The translations under genes were made by a program, and so were the position numbers. Shown one piece after another: positions 37,784 to 46,678 of a stretch of 64,000 bases of DNA (position 1 is its first letter; each line of letters opens with the position of its first letter). The DNA is from Luteimonas terricola (lineage in GTDB: Bacteria; Pseudomonadota; Gammaproteobacteria; Xanthomonadales; Xanthomonadaceae): positions 310,001-374,000 of the forward strand of contig NZ_SJRX01000001.1 in the NCBI RefSeq assembly GCF_004352845.1, read 5' to 3'. The notes under the pieces were generated by a model, which was given only the letters and a program-made list of their open reading frames with translations, had not been told where the DNA came from and searched no databases.

Positions 37784-38929
37784 TTACAGCCTTGCCAGGC
37801 GTTCGATGGCCGCGTCCAGGGTCGGCTGCGCCTTGGCGAAGCACAGCCGCGCCAGACGCTGCCCGGCGGGCGGCGTCTCGTAGAAGGGTGAAAGCGGGAT
37901 CGAGGCCACGCCGTGCTCGATGGTCAGCCAGCGGCAGAATTCCACGTCGGACAGGTCGCTGACCGCCGAATAGTCGACCAGCTGGAAGTAGCCGCCCGGC
38001 ACCGGCAGCGGCCGCAGGCGCGTGGCCTCGAGCTGCTCGCGGAACGCGTCGCGCTTGGCCTGGTAGAAGTCGCCCAGGCCGAGGTGGTGCCCCGGCTCCT
38101 TGCGCAGCATCTCGGCGAACGCGTGCTGCGCCGGCGCGAAGGTGCAGAACACGTTGTACTGGTGCACCTTGCGGAACTCGAGCGACAGCCCCGGCGGCGC
38201 GATGCAGTAGCCGACCTTCCAGCCGGTGCAGTGGTAGGTCTTGCCGAAGCTCGACACCACGAACGCCCGCTCGCGCAGCGCCGGATAGCGCAATGCCGAC
38301 TCGTGGCGGGCGCCGTCGAAGACGATGTGCTCGTAGACCTCGTCGGAGACCAGCCAGACGCCGGTGTCCTGGACGATGGCGGCGAGCTCGGCCATGTCGT
38401 CGGCAGTGAGCGTCGCACCCGAGGGGTTGTGCGGCGTATTGACGATCAGCATCCGCGTCTTCGGACCGATGGCCGCGCGCACCCGCGCCCAGTCCGGCGC
38501 GAAGGTCGCCGGATCCAGCGGCACGTGCACCGCGCGCGCGCCGGCCAGGTCGATCGCCGGTTCGTAGCAGTCGTAGGCCGGGTCCAGCACCACGACCTCG
38601 TCGCCGGCGCGGACCAGCGCATGCACGGCGTTGAAGATCGCCTCGGTGGCGCCGCTGGTCACGGTGACCTCGGCCTCCGGATCCGGGCGATGGCCGTACA
38701 GCGACAGGGTCTTGTCGGCGATCGCCTCGCGCAACGTGGCCACACCGGTCATCGGCGCGTACTGGTTGTGGCCGGCACGCATCGCGCGGCCCAGGGACTC
38801 CACCAGGCGCGCCGGCACGTCGAAGTCGGGGAAGCCCTGCCCCAGGTTGACCGCACCGTGCTCGGCCGCCAGCTGCGACATCACGGTGAAAATGGTCGTA
38901 CCGACCTTCGGAAGCTTGGTGCCGGGCAT
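37784..38929 (-). CDS. ybdL: methionine aminotransferase (YbdL/KAT family)
   Basis: A fold-type I PLP aminotransferase that converts 4-methylthio-2-oxobutyrate to methionine, usually with glutamine as donor. The 381-residue protein shows VNLGQGFPDFDVP, TVTSGATEAIFNAVHAL, NTPHNPSGA (substrate and PLP contacts), DEVYEHIVFDG and SSFGKTYHCTGWKVGY with the PLP lysine Lys230. yafV is 72 bases downstream in the same direction. Related kynurenine aminotransferases share these motifs, so the substrate call rests partly on the yafV context. Confidence 0.92.
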   Translation of the reverse strand: MPGTKLPKVGTTIFTVMSQLAAEHGAVNLGQGFPDFDVPARLVESLGRAMRAGHNQYAPMTGVATLREAIADKTLSLYGHRPDPEAEVTVTSGATEAIFNAVHALVRAGDEVVVLDPAYDCYEPAIDLAGARAVHVPLDPATFAPDWARVRAAIGPKTRMLIVNTPHNPSGATLTADDMAELAAIVQDTGVWLVSDEVYEHIVFDGARHESALRYPALRERAFVVSSFGKTYHCTGWKVGYCIAPPGLSLEFRKVHQYNVFCTFAPAQHAFAEMLRKEPGHHLGLGDFYQAKRDAFREQLEATRLRPLPVPGGYFQLVDYSAVSDLSDVEFCRWLTIEHGVASIPLSPFYETPPAGQRLARLCFAKAQPTLDAAIERLARL

Positions 38930-38992
38930 GCAGGATCCTCCACCCGGCCGCCTGCCGGTGAACGGCGAGTTTACGCAGCCGCCCGCCTGGCG

Positions 38993-38998
38993 TTAAAT
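38993..38998 (+). promoter_or_regulatory. -10-like hexamer giving a leaderless DUF3293 message
   Basis: TTAAAT followed by seven bases and the ATG at 39006, with no ribosome-binding site. The geometry matches that before metX and the cysteine dioxygenase gene. Confidence 0.4.
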
Positions 38999-39005
38999 CC
39001 CGGAC

Positions 39006-39491
39006 ATGCCGACGCAGCCGCCCGCCGTCCCCGAGGCCGAAGTCCAGCGCCTCGCCACCGCCTATCTCGAAGCGGACTATCGCTGGGCGCGCGACGGCGA
39101 CTGGCATGACATCCACATCGGCCTGCCAGTCCCCGGGCTCGAACTGCTGCATCCTCGCGTGCGCAGCTTCGGGCTGCTGTCGGCCTGGAATCCGTATTCG
39201 AAGCCGCGCGAGGAGTCCGCCAACCGGCGCGCGGACGTGGCGCTGGAAACGGAACTCGCCACGCGCGATCTCAAGCACATTCCAGCGTTTTCTTCGGCGG
39301 CAAATCGCAGCTGGCGGGAGCCGGGCTGGGTGATCTTCGACATCACCGCCGCGGAACTCGACCACCTGCGCCGCGAGTTCGGGCAGCTCGGTGCACTGTG
39401 GTGGCAGCGCGGCAGCGCCGTGCGCCTGCGCATGCAGTCCACGCGTCCCTCGCGGTTCCACCGCGACGCTCCGGTCGACTGGCTAGAATAG
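39006..39491 (+). CDS. DUF3293 domain protein
   Basis: The 161-residue soluble protein has the DUF3293 core: FGLLSAWNPYSKPREESANRRADVALETEL, PAFSSAANRSWREPGWVIFDI and a C-terminal LGALWWQRGSAVRLRM. No catalytic function is known for the family. It is transcribed away from ybdL and runs up to the ccmA promoter; the ccmA -10 box overlaps its last codons. Confidence 0.85.
   Translation: MPTQPPAVPEAEVQRLATAYLEADYRWARDGDWHDIHIGLPVPGLELLHPRVRSFGLLSAWNPYSKPREESANRRADVALETELATRDLKHIPAFSSAANRSWREPGWVIFDITAAELDHLRREFGQLGALWWQRGSAVRLRMQSTRPSRFHRDAPVDWLE
39484..39489 (+). promoter_or_regulatory. -10 box before the ccm operon
   Basis: TAGAAT overlaps the end of the DUF3293 gene and lies 38 bases before the ccmA ATG. 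The -35 is not obvious. It could start the ccmABCDEFGHI transcript. Confidence 0.35.
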
Positions 39492-39527
39492 CCGCCACCC
39501 GGTCGCCGTCGCGGCCCGTGCCGCACG

Positions 39528-40172
39528 ATGCCCGAATCCGCCAACGCCGCTCCAGCGCTGCTTTCCGCACAGGCCCTGCGCTTCACGCGCAACGGGATGC
39601 CCGTGTTCGGGCCGATCGATTTCGAAGTCGCGGCCGGCGAAGCGCTGCTGGTCCAGGGCGACAACGGCGCCGGCAAGACCACCCTGCTCAAGGTCCTGGC
39701 CGGGCTGCTGCGCGCCGACGACGGCGACATCCGGCTGCAGGGCCAGGCTGCGGCAGCAGCGTTGCGCGCACGCGTGGTCGGCTATCTCGGTCACCTGCCG
39801 GCGCAGAAGGCCGACCTGAGCGCACTGGAGAACCTGCGCTTCCTCTGTGGCCTGCACGGCAGTCGCCCGGGAATGTCGCTCGAGGACGCCATGGACACCG
39901 TCGGCCTGGCGGGCTACGAGGATGCCCTGGCCCGTCAGATGTCGGCCGGGCAGCGCAAGCGCCTGTCGCTCGCACGACTGTGGCTGTCGCCGGCGCCGCT
40001 GTGGCTGCTCGACGAACCCTATGCCAACCTCGATCTCGAGGGCATCGAGCTGGTGAACCGCATGGTGCAGGCGCACCTCAGGGAGGGCGGCGGCGCGATG
40101 GTCACCACCCACGGCGCCTACGCCGCGCCGCCGGTCCGCACCCGGCTGCTGGTGCTGGAGCAGCCGTCATGA
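39528..40172 (+). CDS. ccmA: heme exporter ATP-binding protein CcmA
   Basis: CcmA is the ATPase of the CcmABCD complex, which releases heme-loaded CcmE during cytochrome c maturation. The 214-residue protein has Walker [10 protein letters not shown] (about 44-52), signature [14 protein letters not shown], Walker [13 protein letters not shown] and a switch THGAY. Its stop overlaps the ccmB start by four bases. Confidence 0.94.
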   Translation: MPESANAAPALLSAQALRFTRNGMPVFGPIDFEVAAGEALLVQGDNGAGKTTLLKVLAGLLRADDGDIRLQGQAAAAALRARVVGYLGHLPAQKADLSALENLRFLCGLHGSRPGMSLEDAMDTVGLAGYEDALARQMSAGQRKRLSLARLWLSPAPLWLLDEPYANLDLEGIELVNRMVQAHLREGGGAMVTTHGAYAAPPVRTRLLVLEQPS

Positions 40173-40840
40173 TGTGGTCCGCCGCCCGCGCACTCGCCGT
40201 CCGCGACCTGCAGCTGCTATGGCGCAGGCGCGGCGACGCACTGCAGCCGGCGCTGTTCGCACTCCTGGTGCTGGTGCTGTTCGCGCTGGCCCTGGGCAAC
40301 GATCCGGAGATGCTGGCCCGGGTGGCACCGGGCGCACTGTGGGTGGCGGTGCTGCTGTCGGGCCTGTTGGCCCTGGACACGCTGTTCCGCGGCGACGCCG
40401 AGGACGGCTCGCTGGAGCAGTGGCTGCTGGCGCCGGTGCCGCTGGCCTGGCTGGTGCTGGTGCGCGTGGCCACGCACTGGGCGACCACGGCGCTGCCGCT
40501 GGTGCTGGCGATGCCGCTGCTGGCCGAGCTGATGGCCCTGCCGCGCGACCACTGGCCGGTGCTGTTCGCGGCCTTGATGCTGGGAACTCCGCTGCTGGCG
40601 CTGCTGGGCGCGGTGGTCGCCGCACTCACCGTGGGCATGCGCCGCTCCGGGATCCTGGTGGCGCTGCTCGCGCTACCGCTGTACGTGCCCGTGCTGGTAT
40701 TCGGCGCCGGCAGCGTCACCGCCGCTGCGCAGGGCTTCGACCCGGTCGGCGGCCTGCTGCTGCTGGCCGCGGGACTGGTGGCGGCGCTGGTACTGGCACC
40801 GCTCGCCGCCGCGGCAGCGATCCGGATCGCATTGGCGTAG
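40169..40840 (+). CDS. ccmB: heme exporter permease CcmB
   Basis: CcmB is the membrane partner of CcmA. The 223-residue protein has six hydrophobic spans and the family stretch [26 protein letters not shown] near residues 64-89. Start ATG 40169 overlaps the ccmA stop (ATGA); a second ATG follows at once. A gap of 235 bases, unusual within this otherwise overlapping operon, separates it from ccmC. Confidence 0.94.
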   Translation: MMWSAARALAVRDLQLLWRRRGDALQPALFALLVLVLFALALGNDPEMLARVAPGALWVAVLLSGLLALDTLFRGDAEDGSLEQWLLAPVPLAWLVLVRVATHWATTALPLVLAMPLLAELMALPRDHWPVLFAALMLGTPLLALLGAVVAALTVGMRRSGILVALLALPLYVPVLVFGAGSVTAAAQGFDPVGGLLLLAAGLVAALVLAPLAAAAAIRIALA

Positions 40841-41075
40841 AACCAAGGCCTGTCTTCCTGCGCCGCGTACTCCCCCGCTGAGCGCGTAGGGCACGATCAC
40901 CCTGACGCCGTAAACCGACACCGGCAACGCCGCGGGATGGCCACTGTGTGCCATCCCCTGCGCTTGGCCCGGGGGACCAAACCTGAAAGAATGCACCAAC
41001 GGGCGCCAAAGGCGTCCGTCGAGGCCTTGAGCCTGCCCACCCTCGGCCTGCCCACCTCCAGCCAGCGAAAACCAG
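40841..41075. other. 235-base gap between ccmB and ccmC
   Basis: All later ccm genes touch or overlap, so this gap stands out. It contains an 8-bp perfect stem, GGGATGGC (40934-40941) with GCCATCCC (40950-40957), without a T-tract. No protein or known RNA was recognised. It could carry a second promoter for ccmC-I or an attenuating hairpin. Confidence 0.4.
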
Positions 41076-41834
41076 ATGTCCGACATGAATCCGGTGATCC
41101 GCTGGTTCCACCAGCTTGGTTCACCCCCCTACTTCGACCGGTTCGCCGCCAGGTGGTCGCCCTGGGGCTACGCGCTGGGCGCGCTGGTGATGGCCTGGGG
41201 CATGTACGGCGCGCTGTTCCAGGTGCCCGCGGACTACCAGCAGGGTGACAGCTTCCGCATCCTCTACATCCACGTGCCGGCGGCCTGGATGAGCCTGCTC
41301 GTCTTCGGCCTGATGGCGCTGTACTCCGCGATCGCGCTCATCTGGCGGATCAAGCTCTGCGAGATCCTCGCCATGGCCTGCGCGCCGATCGGCGCCGCCT
41401 TCACCTTCGTCACCCTCGCCACCGGCTCGATCTGGGGCAAGCCGATGTGGGGCACCTGGTGGGACTGGGACCCGCGCCTGAGCAGCCAGTTGGTGCTGCT
41501 GTTCCTCTACCTGGGCGTGATCGGCCTGTACCACGCCATCGACGACCGCCGCACCGCCGCGCGCGCCGCGGGCCTGCTGGCCCTGGTCGGCGTGGTCATG
41601 CTGCCGATCATCCGCTACTCCGTGGTGTGGTGGAACTCGCTGCACCAGGGCCAGACCATCCGCGTGTTCGGCGACTCCTCGATGGACCCAAGCATGATCC
41701 CGCCGCTGGTGTGGATGCTGATCGGCACCAAGCTCTGGTTCGCCGGCTCGCTGCTGGCGCGCGCGCGCGCCGACAACCTGCAGCGCGAAGCCGGCAAGGA
41801 CTGGGTCCGCCGCATCGCGGGGACGAACGAATGA
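41076..41834 (+). CDS. ccmC: heme transporter/handling protein CcmC
   Basis: CcmC loads heme onto CcmE in the periplasm. The 252-residue protein has six spans and the tryptophan-rich WWD signature ([18 protein letters not shown], about 125-142), flanked by heme-ligating histidines in YIHVPAAW and SLHQGQTI. Four-base overlap with ccmD. Confidence 0.95.
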   Translation: MSDMNPVIRWFHQLGSPPYFDRFAARWSPWGYALGALVMAWGMYGALFQVPADYQQGDSFRILYIHVPAAWMSLLVFGLMALYSAIALIWRIKLCEILAMACAPIGAAFTFVTLATGSIWGKPMWGTWWDWDPRLSSQLVLLFLYLGVIGLYHAIDDRRTAARAAGLLALVGVVMLPIIRYSVVWWNSLHQGQTIRVFGDSSMDPSMIPPLVWMLIGTKLWFAGSLLARARADNLQREAGKDWVRRIAGTNE

Positions 41835-42007
41835 GCTATCGCGAATATGTCATCGCCGCCTATGCGGTGTTCGCCGTGATGCTGGTGTGGGACTACCTCG
41901 CACCCCGCTTCGCCATCGCGCGCCAGCTGCGCGCCGCGCGCAAACTGGCGGCGCGCCGTGCCGCCCGCCCCACCCGACCCGACCGTTCCACGGAGCTTGG
42001 CCGATGA
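41831..42007 (+). CDS. ccmD: heme exporter protein CcmD
   Basis: A 58-residue single-span protein that stabilises CcmABC-CcmE. It begins [25 protein letters not shown] and ends in a basic Arg-rich cytoplasmic tail, both typical of CcmD. The ATG overlaps the ccmC stop, and its own stop overlaps the ccmE start, so it is translated within a coupled chain. Confidence 0.9.
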   Translation: MSYREYVIAAYAVFAVMLVWDYLAPRFAIARQLRAARKLAARRAARPTRPDRSTELGR

Positions 42008-42492
42008 ACCCCACCCGCCGCCGACGCCTCTGGTTCGTGCTCGCCATCGTTGCCGCCTCCGCCCTGGTCGCGGTGCTGGTGGCCGCTGCGCTGGAGCGCA
42101 ACGTCGCCTACCTGTTCACCCCTGCCGAAATCCTCGACGGCCGCGCCGGCGAAGACGTCGCCTCGGGCGCCACCCGCTTCCGGCTCGGCGGCATGGTCGC
42201 CGGCGACTCCTTCGAGCGCACGCCGGGTTCGATGGAAGCGCGCTTCCTGGTCAGCGACGGCGACGCGCTGATGCCGGTCGTGTTCTCCGGCATCCTCCCC
42301 GACCTGTTCCGCGAGAACCAGTCGGTGATCGCCACCGGCCGCATGCGCGCCGATGGCACCTTCGTCGCCGATGACGTGCTGGCCAAGCACGACGAGACCT
42401 ACGTGCCCAAGGAAGTCGCCGACAAGATGGGACTGGCGCACGAAAAACACGACGTCGACATGCCCGCGCCGCAGTCCGAAGGCGGTCTCTAG
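42004..42492 (+). CDS. ccmE: heme chaperone CcmE
   Basis: CcmE is a membrane-anchored OB-fold protein that carries heme covalently to CcmF. The 162-residue protein has an N-terminal span (8-29) and the heme-binding motif KHDETYVP with His129. RVRMKRR-type basic residues precede the span. The ATG overlaps the ccmD stop. The stop is followed directly by the GTG of ccmF. Confidence 0.95.
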   Translation: MNPTRRRRLWFVLAIVAASALVAVLVAAALERNVAYLFTPAEILDGRAGEDVASGATRFRLGGMVAGDSFERTPGSMEARFLVSDGDALMPVVFSGILPDLFRENQSVIATGRMRADGTFVADDVLAKHDETYVPKEVADKMGLAHEKHDVDMPAPQSEGGL

Positions 42493-44421
42493 GTGCTGCC
42501 GGAGATCGGCCAGGCGGCGCTTGCGCTGGCCCTGGTATTCGCCGTACTCCAGGGCATCGCCGGCCTGGCTGGCGCCGCCCGCGGGCGCGAGGACCTGGCG
42601 GCCGTCACGCGCCCGGCCGCGCTCGCGCAGCTGGTGCTGGTACTCGCCGCCTACGTGCTGCTGACCCTGGCCTTCGTGCTGCAGGACTTCTCGGTCAAGT
42701 ACGTCGCCGACAACTCCAACTCGCTGCTGCCGCTCGTCTATCGCTACACCGCGGTCTGGGGCGCGCACGAAGGCTCGCTGCTGCTGTGGGCACTGATGCT
42801 GGCGGTGTGGAACGCGGCGGTGGCGGCGCTGTCGGGCCGCATCCCCTGGAGCTTCCGCGCGCGCGCCCTCGGCGTGATCGGCCTGGTCGCGGTGGGCTTC
42901 CTGTCGTTCATGTTCTTCACCTCGAACCCGTTCGACCGGCTGCTGCCGGCGGTGCTGGAAGGCCACGACCTCAACCCGCTGCTGCAGGACCCGGGGATGA
43001 TCATCCATCCGCCGCTGCTGTACATCGGCTACATCGGTTTCGTGGTGCCCTTCGCGTTCGCGATCGCGGCGCTGCTGGAGGGCGCCGTCGACGCGCGCTG
43101 GCTGCGCTGGTCGCGGCCGTGGACCAACGTCGCCTGGGCCTTCCTCACCGTCGGCATCGCCATGGGCAGCTGGTGGGCCTACTACGAGCTCGGCTGGGGC
43201 GGCTGGTGGTTCTGGGATCCGGTCGAGAACGCGAGCTTCATGCCCTGGCTGGTGGGCGCCGCGCTGATCCATTCGCAGGCGGTCACCGAGAAGCGCGGCA
43301 GCTTCAGCAGCTGGACGATGCTGCTGGCGATCGCGGCGTTCTCGCTGTCGCTGCTGGGCGCGTTCCTGGTGCGCTCGGGCGTGCTGACCAGCGTGCACTC
43401 CTTCGCCGCCGATCCGTCGCGCGGCCTCTTCATCCTCATCTTCCTGGGGGCCGTGATCGGCGGCGCGCTGCTGGTCTATGTGACGCGCGCGCCGCGACTG
43501 GCGCAAGGCAAGCCTTTCGCGGTCGCCTCCCGCGAGACCCTGCTGCTGGTCAACAACCTGCTCCTGGCCTCGGCCTGCGCAATGGTGCTGCTGGGCACGC
43601 TGTACCCGCTGATCGCCGATGCCCTGGGCCTCGGCAAGGTCTCGGTGGGGCCGCCCTACTTCGGCACGCTGTTCCTGGTGCTGATGGCGCCGCTGGTGCT
43701 GCTGGTGCCGTTCGGCCCGCTGACCCGCTGGCAGCAGGAGCAGGCCTCCAGGCCGCTGGCGATGCTGGCGCCCTGGCTCGGCCTTGCCGTGCTGGTGGGC
43801 GTGATCGCATGGTTCAAGGCGCCGCAGGGCGCGTTGAAGACCGGCTTCGGCGTGGCGGCGGCCGCATGGGTGGCGCTGGGCACGCTGCGCTTCGCGTGGA
43901 CGCGGCTGCGCGCCAAGGGCCGCAGCTTCACCCCGGAGATGTTCGGCATGGTGCTGGGGCACCTCGGCGTCGCCGTGTTCGTGATCGGCGCGATGCTGGT
44001 CGAGGCGCAGAACGTGCTGCGCGAGGTGCCGATGGTGCCCGGCGAGACGCAGACGATCGGCCGCTACGCCTTCCGTTTCGACGGCGTCGAGCGCGTGCCG
44101 GGACCGAACTACATGGCCGACCGCGGGCATGTGCAGGTGTTCCGCGACGACCGGCCGCTGGTGCTGCTGCATCCCGAGAAGCGCGCCTACGCCAGCGGCG
44201 GCCAGGTGATGACCGACGCCGGCATCCACGCCGGAGTGCGCGCCGACATCTTCGTGGCCCTGGGTGAACCGCTCGGCGGCGAGGCCTGGGCGGTGCGCCT
44301 GCACATCAAGCCCTTCATACGCTGGATCTGGGCCGGCGCGCTGCTGATGGCGCTGGGCGGCCTGGTCACCGCCACCGACCGCCGCTTCCGGCTGCCACTG
44401 AAGCAGGAGGCGGCGCCATGA
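42493..44421 (+). CDS. ccmF: heme lyase CcmF
   Basis: CcmF with CcmH/I attaches heme to the CxxCH cysteines of apocytochrome c. The 642-residue multi-span protein has the WWD motif GWGGWWFWDPVENASFMPWL (about 234-253) and many conserved His (AVWGAHEGSLLLW, IIHPPLLYIGY). It starts with GTG placed directly after the ccmE stop, with no gap; no upstream alternative gives a family N-terminus. Overlaps ccmG by four bases. Confidence 0.95.
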   Translation: MLPEIGQAALALALVFAVLQGIAGLAGAARGREDLAAVTRPAALAQLVLVLAAYVLLTLAFVLQDFSVKYVADNSNSLLPLVYRYTAVWGAHEGSLLLWALMLAVWNAAVAALSGRIPWSFRARALGVIGLVAVGFLSFMFFTSNPFDRLLPAVLEGHDLNPLLQDPGMIIHPPLLYIGYIGFVVPFAFAIAALLEGAVDARWLRWSRPWTNVAWAFLTVGIAMGSWWAYYELGWGGWWFWDPVENASFMPWLVGAALIHSQAVTEKRGSFSSWTMLLAIAAFSLSLLGAFLVRSGVLTSVHSFAADPSRGLFILIFLGAVIGGALLVYVTRAPRLAQGKPFAVASRETLLLVNNLLLASACAMVLLGTLYPLIADALGLGKVSVGPPYFGTLFLVLMAPLVLLVPFGPLTRWQQEQASRPLAMLAPWLGLAVLVGVIAWFKAPQGALKTGFGVAAAAWVALGTLRFAWTRLRAKGRSFTPEMFGMVLGHLGVAVFVIGAMLVEAQNVLREVPMVPGETQTIGRYAFRFDGVERVPGPNYMADRGHVQVFRDDRPLVLLHPEKRAYASGGQVMTDAGIHAGVRADIFVALGEPLGGEAWAVRLHIKPFIRWIWAGALLMALGGLVTATDRRFRLPLKQEAAP

Positions 44422-45008
44422 GCACGTCCCTGCCTCCCGAAACGCCTCCTGCCGACGGCGGTCGCAGGCTGCTGACCGCGCTCTTGTTCGGCGGCTTCCT
44501 CACCCTGTTGGTGCTGCTGGGCTGGGGCGTGAGCCGGTCCGACCGTCCCGACCGCGAATCCCTGCCCTCGCCGCTGATCGGCAAGCCGGCGCCGGAGTTC
44601 TCGCTGCCGGTGCTGCACGACAGCGACTACCGCGTCGGCAGCGACGACCTGCGCGGCCAGCCCTACCTGATGAACGTCTGGGGCAGCTGGTGCCCGGCCT
44701 GCCAGGTCGAGCACCCGGTGCTGGCGCGCTACGCCGAAACCAGGCGCATCCGCGTGGTCGGCTACAACTGGAAGGACGAGCCCGAGGACGCGCTGCGCTG
44801 GCTCGAGCAGTTCGGCAATCCCTACTGGGTGGTGATCACCGACTACGACAGCGACGCCGCGATCGAATGGGGCATCTACGGCGCACCCGAGACCTTCCTG
44901 GTCGACGCCGAAGGCATCGTGCGCTGGAAGCACGTGGGTCCGCTGACCGACGAACTGATCGACGACGTGGTCGCACCGATGGTGGACGCCATGGAGGGCG
45001 GCGCATGA
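44418..45008 (+). CDS. ccmG: thiol:disulfide oxidoreductase CcmG/DsbE
   Basis: Membrane-anchored thioredoxin-like reductant that keeps apocytochrome c cysteines reduced. The 196-residue protein has one N-terminal span (about 18-38) and the active site WCPAC (Cys92, Cys95), with the cis-Pro region YGAPETFLVDAEG. Four-base overlaps on both sides link it to ccmF and ccmH. Confidence 0.95.
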   Translation: MSTSLPPETPPADGGRRLLTALLFGGFLTLLVLLGWGVSRSDRPDRESLPSPLIGKPAPEFSLPVLHDSDYRVGSDDLRGQPYLMNVWGSWCPACQVEHPVLARYAETRRIRVVGYNWKDEPEDALRWLEQFGNPYWVVITDYDSDAAIEWGIYGAPETFLVDAEGIVRWKHVGPLTDELIDDVVAPMVDAMEGGA

Positions 45009-45499
45009 ACCTGCATACCACCACCGGCCCGATGCCCGCCGCGCTCGGGGCCTGCCTGCTGGCGCTGCTGATGGCCACGCTGGCGCTGGCCCCCTCGCCC
45101 GCAACGGCGCAGGTTGCGCGCCCCGCGCAGCCGCTGGAGTTCCGCGACCGTGCCGAAGAGCAGCGCTTCCACGAGCTGACCCTCGAACTGCGCTGCGTGA
45201 TGTGCCAGAACCAGTCGCTGGCGGACTCCGACGCGCCGATCGCCCACGACCTGCGCCGCGAAGTCTTCAACCTCATGCGCGAAGGCCGCAGCGACGCCGA
45301 GATCAAGACCTTCCTGGTCGAGCGCTACGGCGAGTTCGTGCTCTATCGTCCGCAGTTCGGCGGCGCCACGCTGCTGCTGTGGCTGGGGCCGGCGGTCGTG
45401 CTGCTGGCCGGCGCGGTCGTGCTGGTGGTGGTGGTGCGCAAACGCGCAGCGGCCAACCGCAAGGCGCTCGATCCCGTCGACGACGGACAGGAGTGGTGA
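45005..45499 (+). CDS. ccmH: cytochrome c maturation protein CcmH
   Basis: CcmH presents reduced apocytochrome to the heme lyase. The 164-residue protein has a signal peptide, the redox motif LRCVMCQNQ (Cys64, Cys67), the helical domain AHDLRREVFNLMREGRSDAEIKTFLVERYGEFVLY and a C-terminal span. This is the short CcmH form; the TPR part is the separate CcmI. The stop shares one base with the ccmI start (TGATG). Confidence 0.95.
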   Translation: MNLHTTTGPMPAALGACLLALLMATLALAPSPATAQVARPAQPLEFRDRAEEQRFHELTLELRCVMCQNQSLADSDAPIAHDLRREVFNLMREGRSDAEIKTFLVERYGEFVLYRPQFGGATLLLWLGPAVVLLAGAVVLVVVVRKRAAANRKALDPVDDGQEW

Positions 45500-46617
45500 T
45501 GACCGTCGTATTCCTGCTTGCCGTGCTGTTCGGATCGCTGCTCGCCGCGGCGCTGGTGGCCGCACCGCTGCGCCGCGCTTCCCCGCGCAGCTGGCTCACC
45601 GTGCTGGCGCTGGTGCCGGTACTCGCGCTCGGCCTTTACCAGATGCTGGGCACGCCGGCAGCGCTTGATCCGGCCCTGCGCGCAACCCCTGCGGCGGCGG
45701 TCGGAGATGCCCCGCATGTCGATCCGGCGGAGTTTGCCGAGGCGGTCGTGCAGCTGCGCGCCGAACTCGAGCGCAATCCGCAGCAGCCGGAGGGCTGGGC
45801 GCTGCTTGCGCGCTCGCTGTCGGTGCAGGGCGACGCCGCCGGCGCGCGCGACGCGTACGCGAGAGCGCTGGAGCTGGTTCCCGACGAACCTGCGCTGATG
45901 GTGGAAGTCGCGCAGGCCAGCGCCCAGGCGCATCCGCAGAATCTGTTCGACGACCAGGCGCTGGCCCTGCTCGAGCGCGCCGCGACCCTGCAGCCGGCCA
46001 ACCAGCGCGCGCGCTGGTTCATCGGAGTGGCCCAGCGCCAGCGCAACATGGACGCGGAAGCGGTCGCGACCTGGGAGGCGCTGCTGCCCGACGTCGACCC
46101 GTCCACCGCCGCCAGCCTCACCAACCAGATTGCCGAGGCGCGCGAAGCCGCGGGCCTGCCTCCGGCCACACAGGCGGCAGCCGGGGTAGTCGGCACTGAA
46201 GGCGGCACCACGACCGCGCCGCCTGCCATCGCGCAGTCCGGCGGCAGCGCCAACGCCGCTGTCGCCGCACCTGCCGGCAGCGGCCTCCGCGTGCGCATCA
46301 GCCTCGCCCCCGGCGTCGCCGAGCGCCTCGGCGGCAGGGGCACGGTCTTCGTGATGGCGCGCGCCCCCGACGGTCCGCCGATGCCGGTGGCCGCCGAGCG
46401 CCACGACGTTTCCGCGCTGCCGCTGGAGATCGTGCTCGATGACGCCGACAGCCCGATGCCCACTCAGGTCCTTTCGCAGCTGGAAGAGGCCCTGGTCTCG
46501 GCGCGCGTCTCCGCCAGCGGCACCGTCGAGCGCAGCGCAGACGACGTGGAATCCGCGCCGGTCCGCGTGTCCCTGCCGACCGAGGCGATCGTGGAGCTGG
46601 TGATCGGCGCGGAGTGA
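45499..46617 (+). CDS. ccmI: TPR-containing cytochrome c maturation protein CcmI
   Basis: CcmI binds the C-terminal helix of apocytochrome c and delivers it to CcmF/H. The 372-residue protein has two N-terminal spans (about 1-20 and 32-50), TPR-type repeats (about 75-220, EGWALLARSLSVQGDAAGARDAYARALELVPDEP) and a C-terminal beta domain (GLRVRISLAPGVAERLGGRGTVFVMARAPDGPPMPVA). Last gene of the ccm operon. Target cytochromes are not in the window. Confidence 0.9.
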   Translation: MTVVFLLAVLFGSLLAAALVAAPLRRASPRSWLTVLALVPVLALGLYQMLGTPAALDPALRATPAAAVGDAPHVDPAEFAEAVVQLRAELERNPQQPEGWALLARSLSVQGDAAGARDAYARALELVPDEPALMVEVAQASAQAHPQNLFDDQALALLERAATLQPANQRARWFIGVAQRQRNMDAEAVATWEALLPDVDPSTAASLTNQIAEAREAAGLPPATQAAAGVVGTEGGTTTAPPAIAQSGGSANAAVAAPAGSGLRVRISLAPGVAERLGGRGTVFVMARAPDGPPMPVAAERHDVSALPLEIVLDDADSPMPTQVLSQLEEALVSARVSASGTVERSADDVESAPVRVSLPTEAIVELVIGAE

Positions 46618-46665
46618 GCCGTCCTTGATGGGCGCGTCGCGGCCGACACCCCATGCCGCGGCCGT

Positions 46666-46671
46666 TAAACT
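46666..46671 (+). promoter_or_regulatory. -10-like hexamer giving a leaderless metX message
   Basis: TAAACT, then exactly seven bases, then the metX ATG, without a Shine-Dalgarno sequence. Confidence 0.4.
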
Positions 46672-46678
46672 TGCGGCC

